Assembly (NCBI RefSeq): GCF_001053185.1
Contig: NZ_CSTD01000002.1
Span: 379,577 to 443,576, forward strand
Reading direction: 5' to 3'
Source of the DNA: Mycobacterium bohemicum DSM 44277
Lineage (GTDB): Bacteria; Actinomycetota; Actinomycetes; Mycobacteriales; Mycobacteriaceae
DNA length: 64,000 nt
Part shown: positions 1 through 8,744 of the stretch, one piece after another
Layout of the letters: the number at the start of each line of letters is the position of its first letter
Numbering within the stretch: the first letter of the stretch is position 1
Program-made: the position numbers and the translations under genes
The notes under the pieces: generated by a model
What the model was told of the DNA's origin: nothing
What the model saw: only the letters and a program-made list of their open reading frames with translations
Databases searched by the model: none

Positions 1-227
1 TTCGCTTCGAGCCCGACGAGCGTTGCGCCCGTAGCGGATTCGAGCCTCGCGGACAGCGGCCCGTAGATCAGTACGCGGACCATCAGGAGGCACGCCCCGA
101 GGAATCCGGCGCCGGCGGCCCCGGCGCCCAGGCGGCCGACCAGGCCTGCTCGTCGTGGACCCGCCACCATCGCGCCCAGCGGAGCGAGCAAGGGCAATGT
201 GACAACCCCGACCAGGACGGCGCTCAC
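1..227 (-). CDS. N-terminal part of a membrane protein, possibly a proton-translocating NuoL/MrpA-like subunit (cut by window edge)
   Basis: From a GTG at 227 the minus strand reads about 75 codons without a stop and runs off the window. The peptide is strongly hydrophobic: one segment at residues 3-22, a short basic loop (PRRAGLVGR), then a second long Gly/Ala/Leu-rich segment. This resembles the first two helices of antiporter-like complex I subunits, but no diagnostic motif is included. The gene is divergent from the complex-I-like operon that begins at 559, which makes a related ion-translocating role plausible. A DabB-type subunit is an alternative. The coding call is fairly sure; the family is a guess. 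Confidence 0.45.
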   Translation of the reverse strand, partial: MSAVLVGVVTLPLLAPLGAMVAGPRRAGLVGRLGAGAAGAGFLGACLLMVRVLIYGPLSARLESATGATLVGLEA

Positions 228-558
228 CGCGGATCACCACCGGGTGCCGTCGTTGTTCGAGCCACTCGCATGCGAAGGAAACTACGCGATGTCTAATACG
301 TGTGTCAATCATCATGAAATGTTATTCATGTAACGAAATCGGTATCGGTTGTGACCGAGACGGTGTGTTCAACGTCATAGCCCGCGGCGGCGGCCGGTGG
401 CTGCACGGAATCGTCCCTGCTCATCGGGTACACAGCGGTTGTGGCAGAAGCGCGCGGGCCGCCGGGCGGTTACTCGCCGGCGCGCGAGGCAAAGCACGAT
501 CTGATAATTTCTTCAACTATTCAACCGGTCGAAGGTTGCACTTTCCAGGAGATGCGTC
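228..558. other. Divergent intergenic region upstream of arsR
   Basis: No gene can be supported in this 331-nt gap. The stretch 285-345 is clearly more AT-rich than its surroundings and probably carries promoter elements for one or both divergent genes. It contains the inverted repeat at 313-330. A second AT-rich stretch at 501-525 carries two direct TTCAA copies (512-516 and 520-524), and an AGGAG ribosome-binding site lies at 547-551. Confidence 0.4.
313..330. promoter_or_regulatory. Candidate ArsR-family operator (inverted repeat)
   Basis: CATGAA at 313-318 is repeated in inverse as TTCATG at 325-330, separated by six bases. TGAA-N-TTCA arrangements are typical of ArsR/SmtB operators. The site lies between the divergent membrane gene and the ArsR gene, so autoregulation is plausible. 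Assignment rests on symmetry and position only. Confidence 0.3.
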
Positions 559-894
559 GTGTCGGAGCCGCTGTACAAGCTCAAGGCGGAGTTTTTCAAG
601 ACGCTGGGACATCCCGCGCGCATCAGGGTTCTCGAGTTGCTGGTGGACGGGGACAAGTCGGTCGCCGAGCTGTTGCCAGAGGTGGGGCTGGAATCGTCGA
701 ATCTGTCGCAACAGCTCGGCGTGCTGCGCCGGGCCGGGGTGGTTCGGGCTCTGCGGGACGGCAACACGGTGATCTACTCGATCGCGTCGCCGGACATCGC
801 CGAACTGCTGCTGGTCGCGCGCAAGGTGCTCACCGGCGTGCTCAGCGACCGGGTCGCGGTGCTCGAAGACCTGCGCGCGGACGGCGGGAACTAG
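559..894 (+). CDS. ArsR-family transcriptional regulator (Rv0081-like)
   Basis: A 111-residue winged-helix protein of the ArsR/SmtB class. Residues 10-75 hold the helix-turn-helix (LGHPARIRVLELL, then SSNLSQQLGVLRRAGVV) and the beta-wing (RDGNTVIYSI). I see no Cys-based metal site (no ELCVCDL motif), so the inducer need not be a metal. GTG at 559 follows AGGAG at 547-551. The gene ends 4 nt before the hydrogenase-like small subunit. The same regulator/complex pairing occurs in M. tuberculosis, where Rv0081 heads the Rv0082-Rv0087 cluster and is a hub of the hypoxia response (family knowledge). A local role in controlling this operon is inferred. Confidence 0.85.
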   Translation: MSEPLYKLKAEFFKTLGHPARIRVLELLVDGDKSVAELLPEVGLESSNLSQQLGVLRRAGVVRALRDGNTVIYSIASPDIAELLLVARKVLTGVLSDRVAVLEDLRADGGN

Positions 895-898
895 CGCC

Positions 899-1378
899 AT
901 GGGCTGGATCGGCAAAATACTCCGGGTGGGTCGGGTCACCGAACCTGCCCCACCGCGACCCCCACAGCAGTCGAAATCGGCTGCCGCAGTGCGTGGTTCG
1001 CTTCAGATCCGGCACGTCGATGCGGGATCGTGCAACGGGTGCGAGGTGGAGATCGCGGCCGCGTTCGGCCCCGTGTACGACGCGGAGCGGTTCGGTGTCC
1101 GGCTGGTCGCCTCTCCGCGGCACGCCGACGCGCTGCTGGTGACCGGGGTCGTGACGCGCAACATGGCCGGTCCCCTGCTGGCCACACTCGAGGCCACCCC
1201 GCGGCCGCGGTGGGTGATCGCCTGCGGGGACTGCGCTTTGAACCAGGGCGTGTTCGAAGGGGCGTACGGTGTGGTGGGCGCCGTTGGCGACGTGGTGCCC
1301 GTCGACGTGGAGATCGCGGGGTGCCCGCCGGAACCGGGACAGATCATCGCCGCCTTGCGATCGGTGACCGGAAAGTGA
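899..1378 (+). CDS. Complex-I/hydrogenase-like small Fe-S subunit (NuoB/HycG family, Rv0082-like)
   Basis: A 159-residue protein of the NADH:ubiquinone oxidoreductase 20-kDa/[NiFe]-hydrogenase small-subunit family. Cysteines expected to bind one [4Fe-4S] cluster are present: the SCNGCE pair near residues 43-46, GDCA near 108 and GCPPEP near 141. It would carry the terminal cluster of the hydrophilic arm, docked on the large subunit encoded at 6338. The next gene overlaps its end (GTG at 1375). The product lacks additional ferredoxin-type clusters. Confidence 0.85.
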   Translation: MGWIGKILRVGRVTEPAPPRPPQQSKSAAAVRGSLQIRHVDAGSCNGCEVEIAAAFGPVYDAERFGVRLVASPRHADALLVTGVVTRNMAGPLLATLEATPRPRWVIACGDCALNQGVFEGAYGVVGAVGDVVPVDVEIAGCPPEPGQIIAALRSVTGK

Positions 1379-3260
1379 CCGCGGTACTCACCGCCGGGAC
1401 GTCCCACCCGCCGATTGCGCCGTCTCGCAATAACTTCGGCCCCGAGATCGCGGGGGCATTGACATCGGTGGTCGGCGCCTGCGGGGTGGCCGCGGGCGGG
1501 CTGGGCATGTTCGGCGCCGTGCGCTCGATACATATCGGGTGGTTGCTCCCCCTGGCGGGCGTCCGGCTGGAACTCGATCCGCTGGGGGGCTTCTTCATGG
1601 CGCTCGCGGGCGCGGTGGCCGTCGCCGTCGGACCGTATGTGATCGGCTATGCCCGCCGCGAGCGCGTGGGCGCGGTATCCCTGGCGGTGCTGCCCGCGTT
1701 CGTCGCGGCCATGCTGCTGGTGCCGGCGGCCGGGTCCGTCACCACCTTCGTCCTGGCGTGGGAATTGATGGCGATCTCCTCGGTGGCGCTGGTGCTGACC
1801 GAGCACACCCGTCCTGACGTCCGCTCCGCGGCGCTGGTGTATGCGGTGATGACACAGCTGGGGTTTGCGGCGATCCTGATCGGGCTGGTCGTTCTCTCGG
1901 CGGCCGGTCATGCCGACCGGTTCGCCGACTTCGGCCCGATACCGGAGGGAGTCCGCACCGCCGCCTTCGGGTTGACCGTGGTGGGATTCGGGTCCAAGGC
2001 CGGGCTGGTGCCCCTGCATGCCTGGTTGCCACGGGCCCACCCGGAGGCGCCGAGCCCGGTTTCGGCACTGATGAGCGCGGCGATGGTGAACATGGGCGTC
2101 TATGGCATCTGCCGCGTCGATCTGCAACTGCTCGGCCCGGGTCCGCGCTGGTGGGGAATGACCCTGATGGCGGTCGGGGGGGTGTCGGCGCTTTACGGCG
2201 TGGTGCAGGCCTCGGTGGCCACCGATCTCAAACGGCTCCTTGCCTATTCGACCACGGAGAACCTCGGCCTGATCACGCTGGCGCTGGGCGCGTCGACCCT
2301 GTTCGCCGCCTGCGGTGCGGCCGGACCGGCCACCATCGCGGCGGCCGCTGCCATGCTGCATCTGATCGCGCATGCGGCCTTCAAGGGACTCGGCTTCCTT
2401 GCCGCGGGGTCGGTGCTGGCCGCCACCGGGCTGCGCGACTTGGACCGGCTCGGCGGATTGGCCCGCCGAATGCCCTACACCACGGTGCTTTTCGGTGTCG
2501 CCGCGCTGGGCGCGTGCGGCCTGCCCCTCGGCGCAGGTTTCGTCAGCGAATGGCTGCTGGTGCAGTCGCTGATCCACACGGCCCCCGGCCACGCCACCGT
2601 GCTCTCGTTGACCACACCGCTGGCGGTCGGCGCGGTCGCGCTGACCACGGGCCTGGGCGTGGCGGCGATGGTCAAGGCGTTCGGCATCGGCTTCCTGGCG
2701 CGGCCGCGCTCCGAGGAGGCCGCCGGGGCCGGCGAGGCGCCAGTCAGCATGCTGGCCGGCATGACAATCGCGGCCGCGGCGTGCGCGGTGGCGCGGTGGT
2801 GCGGCTGCCCGGCGTGCAGGGATCGATCGCACCCGCGGTGATCGCGGCCGGCCTGGTGGTGGCAGCCCTGATCGCGGCGACCCTGGCGCAGTGGCGCAAA
2901 CGAAGGCGCCCGGAGCCCACCGTTTCGCCGCTGTGGGCTTGTGGCGCTGAGGATCTCACCGAGCGCATGCAGTACACGGCCACCTCGTTCGGCGAGCCGC
3001 TGCAGCGGGTGTTCAACGAGGTGCTCCGCCCCGACACCGACATCGAGGTCACGCGCGCCGGCGAGTCGCAGTATCTGGCCGACAGGATCACCTACCGCAC
3101 CGCAATCTCGGATGCGATCGAGGACCGCCTCTACCCCCCGGTCATCGCGCTGGTGCTGTCGGCGGCGGCACTGGTGCGGCGGGCCCACACGGGCAGCGTG
3201 CACCTGTATTTGGCGTACGGTGCGCTCGGTGTGCTGATCGTCCTGGTGATCGCCCGATGA
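1375..3260 (+). pseudogene. HyfB/NuoL-like antiporter subunit, frameshifted near 2790 (Rv0083-like)
   Basis: A long antiporter-type membrane subunit related to HyfB and NuoL/M/N. The first reading frame runs from GTG 1375 to a stop at 2841. It contains many transmembrane segments and the family motifs GFGSKAGLVPLHAWLPRAHP and TDLKRLLAYSTTENLGL, with the conserved Lys residues used in proton translocation. At about 2780-2800 the homologous coding potential switches to another frame (GSIAPAVIAAGLVVAAL onwards) and continues to 3260, where ATGA overlaps the next gene. One base is missing (or two added) in a GC-rich run. The fit of the 3' frame with the next start argues that the full gene once existed. 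Either it is broken in this strain or the base is a sequencing error. Confidence 0.75.
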
Positions 3261-4216
3261 ACCTGTGGTCCGGGGTCGCCGGCGCGGTTCAGGTCGGTGC
3301 CGTGATGGCGGGGGCACCGCTGGTGGTCGGCCTCACCCGGCAGGTCCGGGCGCGCTGGGAGGGCCGCGTCGGCGCCGGCGTCCTGCAGCCGTGGCGTGAC
3401 ATCATCAAACAGCTTGGGAAGCAACAGATCACACCGTCGGGAACGACGGCCGTGTTCGCCGCCGCACCCGCGCTCGTCGCCGGATCGGCGCTGCTGATCG
3501 CCGCGATCGCGCCGCTGGTCTCCACCGGGTCGGCGCTGGATTTCAGCGCGGACCTGTTCGCGGTCGTCGGCCTGTTGTTCCTGGGCACCGTCGCGCTGAC
3601 CCTGGCGGGCATCGATACGGGCACATCGTTCGGCGGCATGGGAGCCAGCCGGGAGATCACCATCGCGGCGCTGGTGGAGCCGACGATCCTGCTCGCGGTG
3701 TTCGCGCTGTCGATACCGGCGGGATCGGCCAATCTCAGTGCCCTGGTTTCCAATACCGTGACTCATCCCAGCCAGGTGGTGTCCCTGACCGCGGTGCTCG
3801 CCTTCGCCGCGCTCGTGATCGTCATCGTCGCCGAGACGGGCCGGCTGCCGGTCGACAACCCGGCGACCCATCTCGAATTGACGATGGTGCACGAAGCGAT
3901 GGTCCTCGAATACGCCGGCCCCCGGCTGGCCCTGATCGAGTGGGCGTCCGGCATGCGGCTGACCGTCCTGCTCGCGCTGCTGGCAAACCTGTTCGCGCCG
4001 TGGGGGATTGCCGGCGGCCGGCCGGGCGCGCCCGACATCCTCGTCGGCCTGGCCGTGGTGTCGGCGAAGGTCGCCGTCCTGGCCGGCTTGCTGGCGACCG
4101 TCGAGGTGTTCGTCGCCAAGCTGCGGCTGTTCCGCGTCCCCGAACTGCTGGCCGGATCATTTCTGCTGGCACTGCTGGCGGTCGTTGCCGCCAACTTCTT
4201 CATGGTGCCGGCATGA
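3257..4216 (+). CDS. HycD/NuoH-like membrane subunit (Rv0084-like)
   Basis: A 319-residue polytopic membrane protein of the complex I subunit 1/NuoH/HycD family, the quinone-site or linker subunit joining membrane and hydrophilic arms. The stretch from about residue 190 ([28 protein letters not shown]) is the hallmark of this family, with conserved acidic residues lining the quinone/E-channel region. ATG 3257 overlaps the upstream stop by 4 nt, and the stop overlaps the next ATG in the same way. These overlaps mean translationally coupled expression within the operon. Confidence 0.85.
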   Translation: MNLWSGVAGAVQVGAVMAGAPLVVGLTRQVRARWEGRVGAGVLQPWRDIIKQLGKQQITPSGTTAVFAAAPALVAGSALLIAAIAPLVSTGSALDFSADLFAVVGLLFLGTVALTLAGIDTGTSFGGMGASREITIAALVEPTILLAVFALSIPAGSANLSALVSNTVTHPSQVVSLTAVLAFAALVIVIVAETGRLPVDNPATHLELTMVHEAMVLEYAGPRLALIEWASGMRLTVLLALLANLFAPWGIAGGRPGAPDILVGLAVVSAKVAVLAGLLATVEVFVAKLRLFRVPELLAGSFLLALLAVVAANFFMVPA

Positions 4217-4875
4217 CGTACAACAACTTCGCGGTGTTGGTCGACCTCGCGGCGGGCGGGCTGATCCTGGCCGCGGTGCTGATCGTGTGGCGCAGGGATC
4301 TGCTCGCGATCGTGCACCTGCTGGCGTGGCAGGGCGTGGCATTGGCGGCGATCCCGGTGCTGCGGGGAGCGCATGACGGCGACGCCGCCCTGATCGGCGT
4401 CGGCCTCGCCGTGCTGGTGTTGCGCGCCGGGGTGCTGCCCCGGCTGCTGGCCCGCGTGGTCGGCGCGGGGCCGCAGGCCCACCGCGAGTCCACCCCGCTG
4501 ATCAACACCGCCTCTTCGCTGCTGATCACCGCCGTGCTGACGCTGGCGGCGTTCGCCGCCACGCAGCCGCTGGTGAACCTGCAACCGGCGGCCACGACCA
4601 CCGCCGTCCCGGCCGCGACCGCCGTCGTGCTGATCGCGCTGCTGGTCATGGTCACCCGGCGGCACGCGGTATCCCAGGCGGCGGGATTTCTGATGCTGGA
4701 CAACGGGATTGCGGCCACCGCGTTCCTGCTGACGGCCGGGGTCCCGCTGATCGTCGAACTGGGCGCCTCCCTCGACGTGCTGTTCGCCGTCATCGTGATC
4801 GGCGTGCTGACCGGTCGGCTGTCCCGCACCTTCGGCGGCGCGGACCTGGACGCCCTGCAGGAGTTGCACGACTGA
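4213..4875 (+). CDS. hycP: HyfE-like small membrane subunit (hycP, Rv0085-like)
   Basis: A 220-residue protein with about six hydrophobic segments, related to HyfE. This subunit resembles NuoK fused to an extra domain and is found in group 4 hydrogenase and related complexes. The start is ATG 4213 in an ATGA overlap with the upstream gene; longer readings upstream fall in another gene and are rejected. The stop overlaps ATG 4875 of the next gene. No catalytic residues are expected; it is a structural/ion-channel component. Confidence 0.75.
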   Translation: MTYNNFAVLVDLAAGGLILAAVLIVWRRDLLAIVHLLAWQGVALAAIPVLRGAHDGDAALIGVGLAVLVLRAGVLPRLLARVVGAGPQAHRESTPLINTASSLLITAVLTLAAFAATQPLVNLQPAATTTAVPAATAVVLIALLVMVTRRHAVSQAAGFLMLDNGIAATAFLLTAGVPLIVELGASLDVLFAVIVIGVLTGRLSRTFGGADLDALQELHD

Positions 4876-6341
4876 TGACCGCACTATTGCTCGCCGCGAT
4901 CCTGACGCCGATCGGCGCGTCCCTCTCCACGGTGTTCCTCGGCTGGCGCCGGGGGACCGCCACGCTGGTCGTGCTCTCCGCGCTGACGGTGCTGGGGTGC
5001 GGCGTGGCGCTCGGGTTCCGAGTCGCGCCGGCCCCCGGATTGGCGCTGGCCGGTCTGCTGCGGGTGGATGCGCTCACCGTCACCATGCTGATCGTCATCG
5101 GCGTCGTCGCCACGCTGGCCACCTGGGCCACCGTGGGCTACCTCGATGCCTCAGTGGCCAAGGGGCACACCGACCTTCGCGGCGCCCGCGAATGCGGGGC
5201 GCTGACAGCGGCGTTCCTCTCGGCGATGGTCGTCGCGGTGTGCGCGAACAACCTCGGTGTGACGTGGGTGGCGATCGAGGCCACCACGGTGATCACCGCC
5301 TTCCTCGTCGGGCACCGGCGCACCCGCGGCGCGCTGGAAGCGACCTGGAAGTACGTCATCATCTGCTCGGTCGGCATCGCGATCGCGTTCCTGGGCACGG
5401 TGCTGTTGTACTACGCCGCCGAGCACGCGGGAGCCTCGGCCACGGACGCCCTCGACCTGAACGTGCTCGGCGCGCATGCGGCCCGCCTGAATCCCGACAT
5501 CGCCCGGCTGGCCGGCGGGCTGCTGCTCATCGGTTACGGCGCCAAGGCCGGACTGTTCCCCTTCCATACCTGGCTGGCCGACGCCCACAGCCAGGCGCCC
5601 GCGCCGGTTTCGGCGTTGATGAGCGGGGTGCTGTTGTCGGTCGCCTTCTCTGTGGTCATCCGGATCAAGCCGATCATCGACGCGGCGACCGGACCGACTT
5701 TCCTGCGGACGGGACTGCTGGTGGTCGGTCTCGCCACGCTGGTGATCGCGGCGCTCATGCTCACCGTCACGCCCGACATCAAACGCATGCTCGCCTATTC
5801 GTCGATGGAGAACATGGGGCTGATCGCCATCGCCGCGGCCGCGGGAACCACGCTGGCGGTCGCGGCGCTGCTGCTGCACGTCCTCGCGCACGGCATCGGC
5901 AAGACGGTGCTGTTCCTGGCCAGCGGTCAGCTGCAGGCGGCGCACGGTTCCACCGCGATCGCCGACCTCACCGGCGTCCTGCGGCGCTCACGCCTGATCG
6001 GTGCGTCGCTGGCAGTGGGCACCATAGTGCTGCTCGGGCTGCCGCCGTTCGCGATGTTCGCCAGCGAGCTGGCCATCGTGCGCTCGCTCGCCGACGCCCG
6101 GCTCACCTGGGTGCTGGTCGCGGGCGTGCTGCTCATCGCGATCGCTTTCGCCGCGCTGGCACGCAACTTGGGCCGCATCCTGTTCGGGAGCCCAACTGAG
6201 GCAACCGAAATCGGCGCACCGCCCACGATCGCCGCGGCCCTGCTGCTCGGTGTGGCGGCATCCGTCGCGCTCGGGGTCACCGCCGGGCCGCTGACCGGCC
6301 TGTTCACCGCCGCGGCCGCCGACATCGGGGCCCTGGGGTGA
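4875..6341 (+). CDS. hycQ: HyfF/NuoN-like antiporter subunit (hycQ, Rv0086-like)
   Basis: A 488-residue antiporter-type membrane subunit with roughly 13-14 hydrophobic segments. Family motifs are intact: a Glu in WVAIEATTVITAFLVGH (the TM5 glutamate), GYGAKAGLFPFHTWLADAHS, a TPDIKRMLAYSSMENMGL stretch, and a His-containing HVLAHGIGKTVLF helix. These residues form the proton path in complex I relatives. This is the second antiporter-like subunit of the operon and, unlike the one at 1375, it is complete. Overlapping start and stop codons couple it to its neighbours. Confidence 0.85.
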   Translation: MTALLLAAILTPIGASLSTVFLGWRRGTATLVVLSALTVLGCGVALGFRVAPAPGLALAGLLRVDALTVTMLIVIGVVATLATWATVGYLDASVAKGHTDLRGARECGALTAAFLSAMVVAVCANNLGVTWVAIEATTVITAFLVGHRRTRGALEATWKYVIICSVGIAIAFLGTVLLYYAAEHAGASATDALDLNVLGAHAARLNPDIARLAGGLLLIGYGAKAGLFPFHTWLADAHSQAPAPVSALMSGVLLSVAFSVVIRIKPIIDAATGPTFLRTGLLVVGLATLVIAALMLTVTPDIKRMLAYSSMENMGLIAIAAAAGTTLAVAALLLHVLAHGIGKTVLFLASGQLQAAHGSTAIADLTGVLRRSRLIGASLAVGTIVLLGLPPFAMFASELAIVRSLADARLTWVLVAGVLLIAIAFAALARNLGRILFGSPTEATEIGAPPTIAAALLLGVAASVALGVTAGPLTGLFTAAAADIGALG

Positions 6342-7813
6342 GCTGCGACCGGACCCGCCACCGAGTACCGCAGGACGGGGTGGGCGAAAAGGCGAAAGAA
6401 CTGCTGGAAAACGGGTTTCGCCTCGGCCTGGTCTCAGCCCGCGAGCGCGACGACGCGTTCTGCGTCGTCTATCTGTTCCTCGCCGGGCGGCCCGATCGCC
6501 GCGTCGAGGTGGAATGCCGTGTGGGCAAAGACAATCCGGAGCTGCGCTCGCTGGCCAACCTGTGCTTCCCGGCGGGTCGATTCGAGCGGGAAATGGCCGA
6601 TCTCTACGGGATTCGGCCCGTCGGACACCCGAAGGCGCGACGCCTGGTGCGCCACGCCCACTGGCCCGAGGACTGGTATCCGATGCGCGGCGATGCCGGG
6701 CGCGCACCCGAGTTCAACGGCAAGGAGCACTTCCCGTTCGTCACCGTCGAGGGGCCCGGGGTCTACGAGATCCCGGTCGGCCCCGTCCACGCCGGGCTGA
6801 TCGAACCGGGACACTTCCGTTTCTCGGTCGCCGGTGAAACCGTGCTCCGGCTCAAGGCCCGGCTGTGGTTCGTCCACCGCGGGCTGGAGAAGCTCTTCGA
6901 GGGCAGGCCCTCGGGCGCGGCGGTGGAGCTGGCCGAGCGCGTCAGCGGCGACACCTCGGTCGCGCACGCACTCGCCCACAGCCTGGCCGTCGAAGACGCC
7001 CTCGGCGTGCAACTCCCGGACGAGGTGCACCGGCTGCGGGCGCTGCTCGTCGAGCTCGAACGGCTCTACAACCACGTCGCGGATCTGGGTGCGCTGGCCA
7101 ACGACGTCGGGTTCGGCCTCGCCAACACCCACGCCCAACGCATCCGCGAGCAACTGTTGCGAATGAACGCCGCCGTCACCGGGCACCGACTGCTGCGCGG
7201 CGCCATCCACCCGGGCGGTGTGGCGCTGCGCGGCCTGCCCGACGCCGGTCGGCTGCGGTCGATCGCGGACGACGTCGCCGAAGTCGCCGACCTGACGCTG
7301 CGCAACACCGGCGTGTACGACCGGCTGGCCGGGACGGCGATCCTCCCGCCGGAAGACGCCCACGCGCTGGGCTGCCTCGGCTACGTCGCACGGGCGAGCG
7401 GAGTGCGCACCGACGCCCGGCTCGACCATCCCGCCGCCGGGCTGCCGGTCACCGAGGTCGGCGCCACCGCCGGCGACGTGCTGGCCCGCTACACGGTGCG
7501 GCGAGACGAGTACGCGGCGTCCACCGAGCTGGCCTGTCACCTCATCGAAACCCATTCCGGACCAAGGCAATACGAAACCGAGGCTTCGCGCCGGGCGGTC
7601 CGTGGCGGCGTCGGCATCGTGGAAGGATGGCGCGGCACCGTCGTGCACCGCGTCGAGATCGACGACGCCGATCGGATCGTTCGCGCGAAGATCGTCGACC
7701 CGTCCTGGTTCAACTGGCCGGCGCTGCCGGTCGCGATGGCCGACACCATCGTCCCGGATTTTCCCCTGGCCAACAAAAGCTTCAACCAGTCCTACGCTGG
7801 CAACGACCTGTGA
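6338..7813 (+). CDS. hycE: Complex-I-like large subunit, NuoC-NuoD fusion without Ni ligands (hycE, Rv0087-like)
   Basis: A 491-residue fusion of a NuoC/30-kDa-like domain (about residues 1-140) and a NuoD/hydrogenase large-subunit domain. True [NiFe] enzymes carry RxCGxC near the start of the large-subunit domain and DPCxxC near the C-terminus. Here the equivalents read ERVSGDTSVAHAL and DPSWFNW, so all four Ni-binding cysteines are absent. By sequence it is therefore not a hydrogenase, despite the formate-hydrogenlyase naming tradition. It fits the energy-converting hydrogenase-related (Ehr) class of complex-I relatives with unknown redox partner. GTG 6338 overlaps the previous stop. No ferredoxin-like HycB/HycF gene or formate dehydrogenase gene is present in the visible operon. 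Confidence 0.85.
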   Translation: MSCDRTRHRVPQDGVGEKAKELLENGFRLGLVSARERDDAFCVVYLFLAGRPDRRVEVECRVGKDNPELRSLANLCFPAGRFEREMADLYGIRPVGHPKARRLVRHAHWPEDWYPMRGDAGRAPEFNGKEHFPFVTVEGPGVYEIPVGPVHAGLIEPGHFRFSVAGETVLRLKARLWFVHRGLEKLFEGRPSGAAVELAERVSGDTSVAHALAHSLAVEDALGVQLPDEVHRLRALLVELERLYNHVADLGALANDVGFGLANTHAQRIREQLLRMNAAVTGHRLLRGAIHPGGVALRGLPDAGRLRSIADDVAEVADLTLRNTGVYDRLAGTAILPPEDAHALGCLGYVARASGVRTDARLDHPAAGLPVTEVGATAGDVLARYTVRRDEYAASTELACHLIETHSGPRQYETEASRRAVRGGVGIVEGWRGTVVHRVEIDDADRIVRAKIVDPSWFNWPALPVAMADTIVPDFPLANKSFNQSYAGNDL

Positions 7814-7817
7814 TCGG

Positions 7818-8714
7818 CTAGCCCTCGCCGGCCAGCGCGAACCGGCCGTCGGCGGTGCGGGTCACCAAGCCGTCGGCCAGCAGCGATTCCAGCGCCCGGT
7901 CGCGCTGCGGGGTATCGGTCAGCCAGGCCACGTCCAGGTCGGCGCGGGTGACCGGGGAGTCGTTGGCGCGCAACACATCCAGCAGCCGGCCGCGGACCTG
8001 TCGATCCGTCCCGGCGTAGCTCTGCACCCGACGGGGCGGTCCTTGGGGCGGCGGGCACCCCGCGCGCTTCCATGCGCATTCGCGCAGCGGGCACAGCCCG
8101 CACTTCGGCGCGCGGGCGGTGCACACGATCGCGCCCAATTCCATGAGGGCCACCGAAAAATCGGGGGCCGTCGCTCCGGGTGGCAGCATGGCCGCGACGT
8201 CGGCGTGGTCGCGCGCCGCCGACGGGGCGCCGGCGTCGGCCAGGCCGTGCACCGCGCGGGCCACGACACGGCGCACGTTGGTGTCCACCACCGGCACCCG
8301 CTTGCGGTAGGCGAAGCACGCGATCGCCCGCGCGGTGTAGCTGCCGACGCCGGGCAGCGTCAGCAGGGTGTCGACGTCGTCGGGCACCACGTCACCGTGG
8401 TCGCGCGCGACGACGGTGGCGCATTCGTGGAGCCGCTTCGCACGCCGCGGGTAGCCCAGCTTGCCCCAGGCCCGCAACACGTCGGCTGCGGTGGCGGCCG
8501 CGGTCGCCGACGCGCTGGGCCAGCGTGCGACCCAGTCGGGCCACACCGACAACACGCGCGCCACCGGCGTCTGCTGCAGCATGAACTCGCTGACCAGGAT
8601 CTGCCACGCGTCGACGCCGGGCTCGCGCCAGGGCAGGTCGCGTCGCGCCCGCCGGTACCACACCAAGAGTTCATCTTCCGGAATGTGGCCTGAGCCGTCC
8701 GCTGAACTAGTCAT
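7818..8714 (-). CDS. mutY: A/G-specific adenine DNA glycosylase MutY
   Basis: A 298-residue base-excision repair glycosylase that removes adenine mispaired with 8-oxoguanine. Visible features are the catalytic Glu in SEFMLQQT, the helix-hairpin-helix LPGVGSYTARAI followed by the catalytic Asp in VVDTNVRRV, and a C-terminal [4Fe-4S] loop with cysteines spaced CX6CX2CX4C (IVCTARAPKCGLCPLREC). The last spacing is one residue shorter than in E. coli. The NUDIX-like 8-oxoG recognition domain of longer MutY proteins is reduced. ATG 8714 (MTSSADGS) was chosen; longer upstream reading would invade the divergent canB gene, whose start is only 30 nt away. Confidence 0.93.
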   Translation of the reverse strand: MTSSADGSGHIPEDELLVWYRRARRDLPWREPGVDAWQILVSEFMLQQTPVARVLSVWPDWVARWPSASATAAATAADVLRAWGKLGYPRRAKRLHECATVVARDHGDVVPDDVDTLLTLPGVGSYTARAIACFAYRKRVPVVDTNVRRVVARAVHGLADAGAPSAARDHADVAAMLPPGATAPDFSVALMELGAIVCTARAPKCGLCPLRECAWKRAGCPPPQGPPRRVQSYAGTDRQVRGRLLDVLRANDSPVTRADLDVAWLTDTPQRDRALESLLADGLVTRTADGRFALAGEG

Positions 8715-8744
8715 CGGCGGCCACGGCACAGCACAATGGGAGTC

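Noticed and set aside
1003..2832. Long open frame antisense to the HyfB-like gene
   Set aside because: Composition is Arg/Gln/His-rich as expected for the complement of a hydrophobic GC-rich gene, with no family motif. The sense strand carries clear conserved motifs.
899..7813. Functional [NiFe] hydrogenase or formate hydrogenlyase
   Set aside because: All four Ni-ligand cysteines are missing from the large subunit, and no maturation, formate dehydrogenase or ferredoxin-subunit genes are near.
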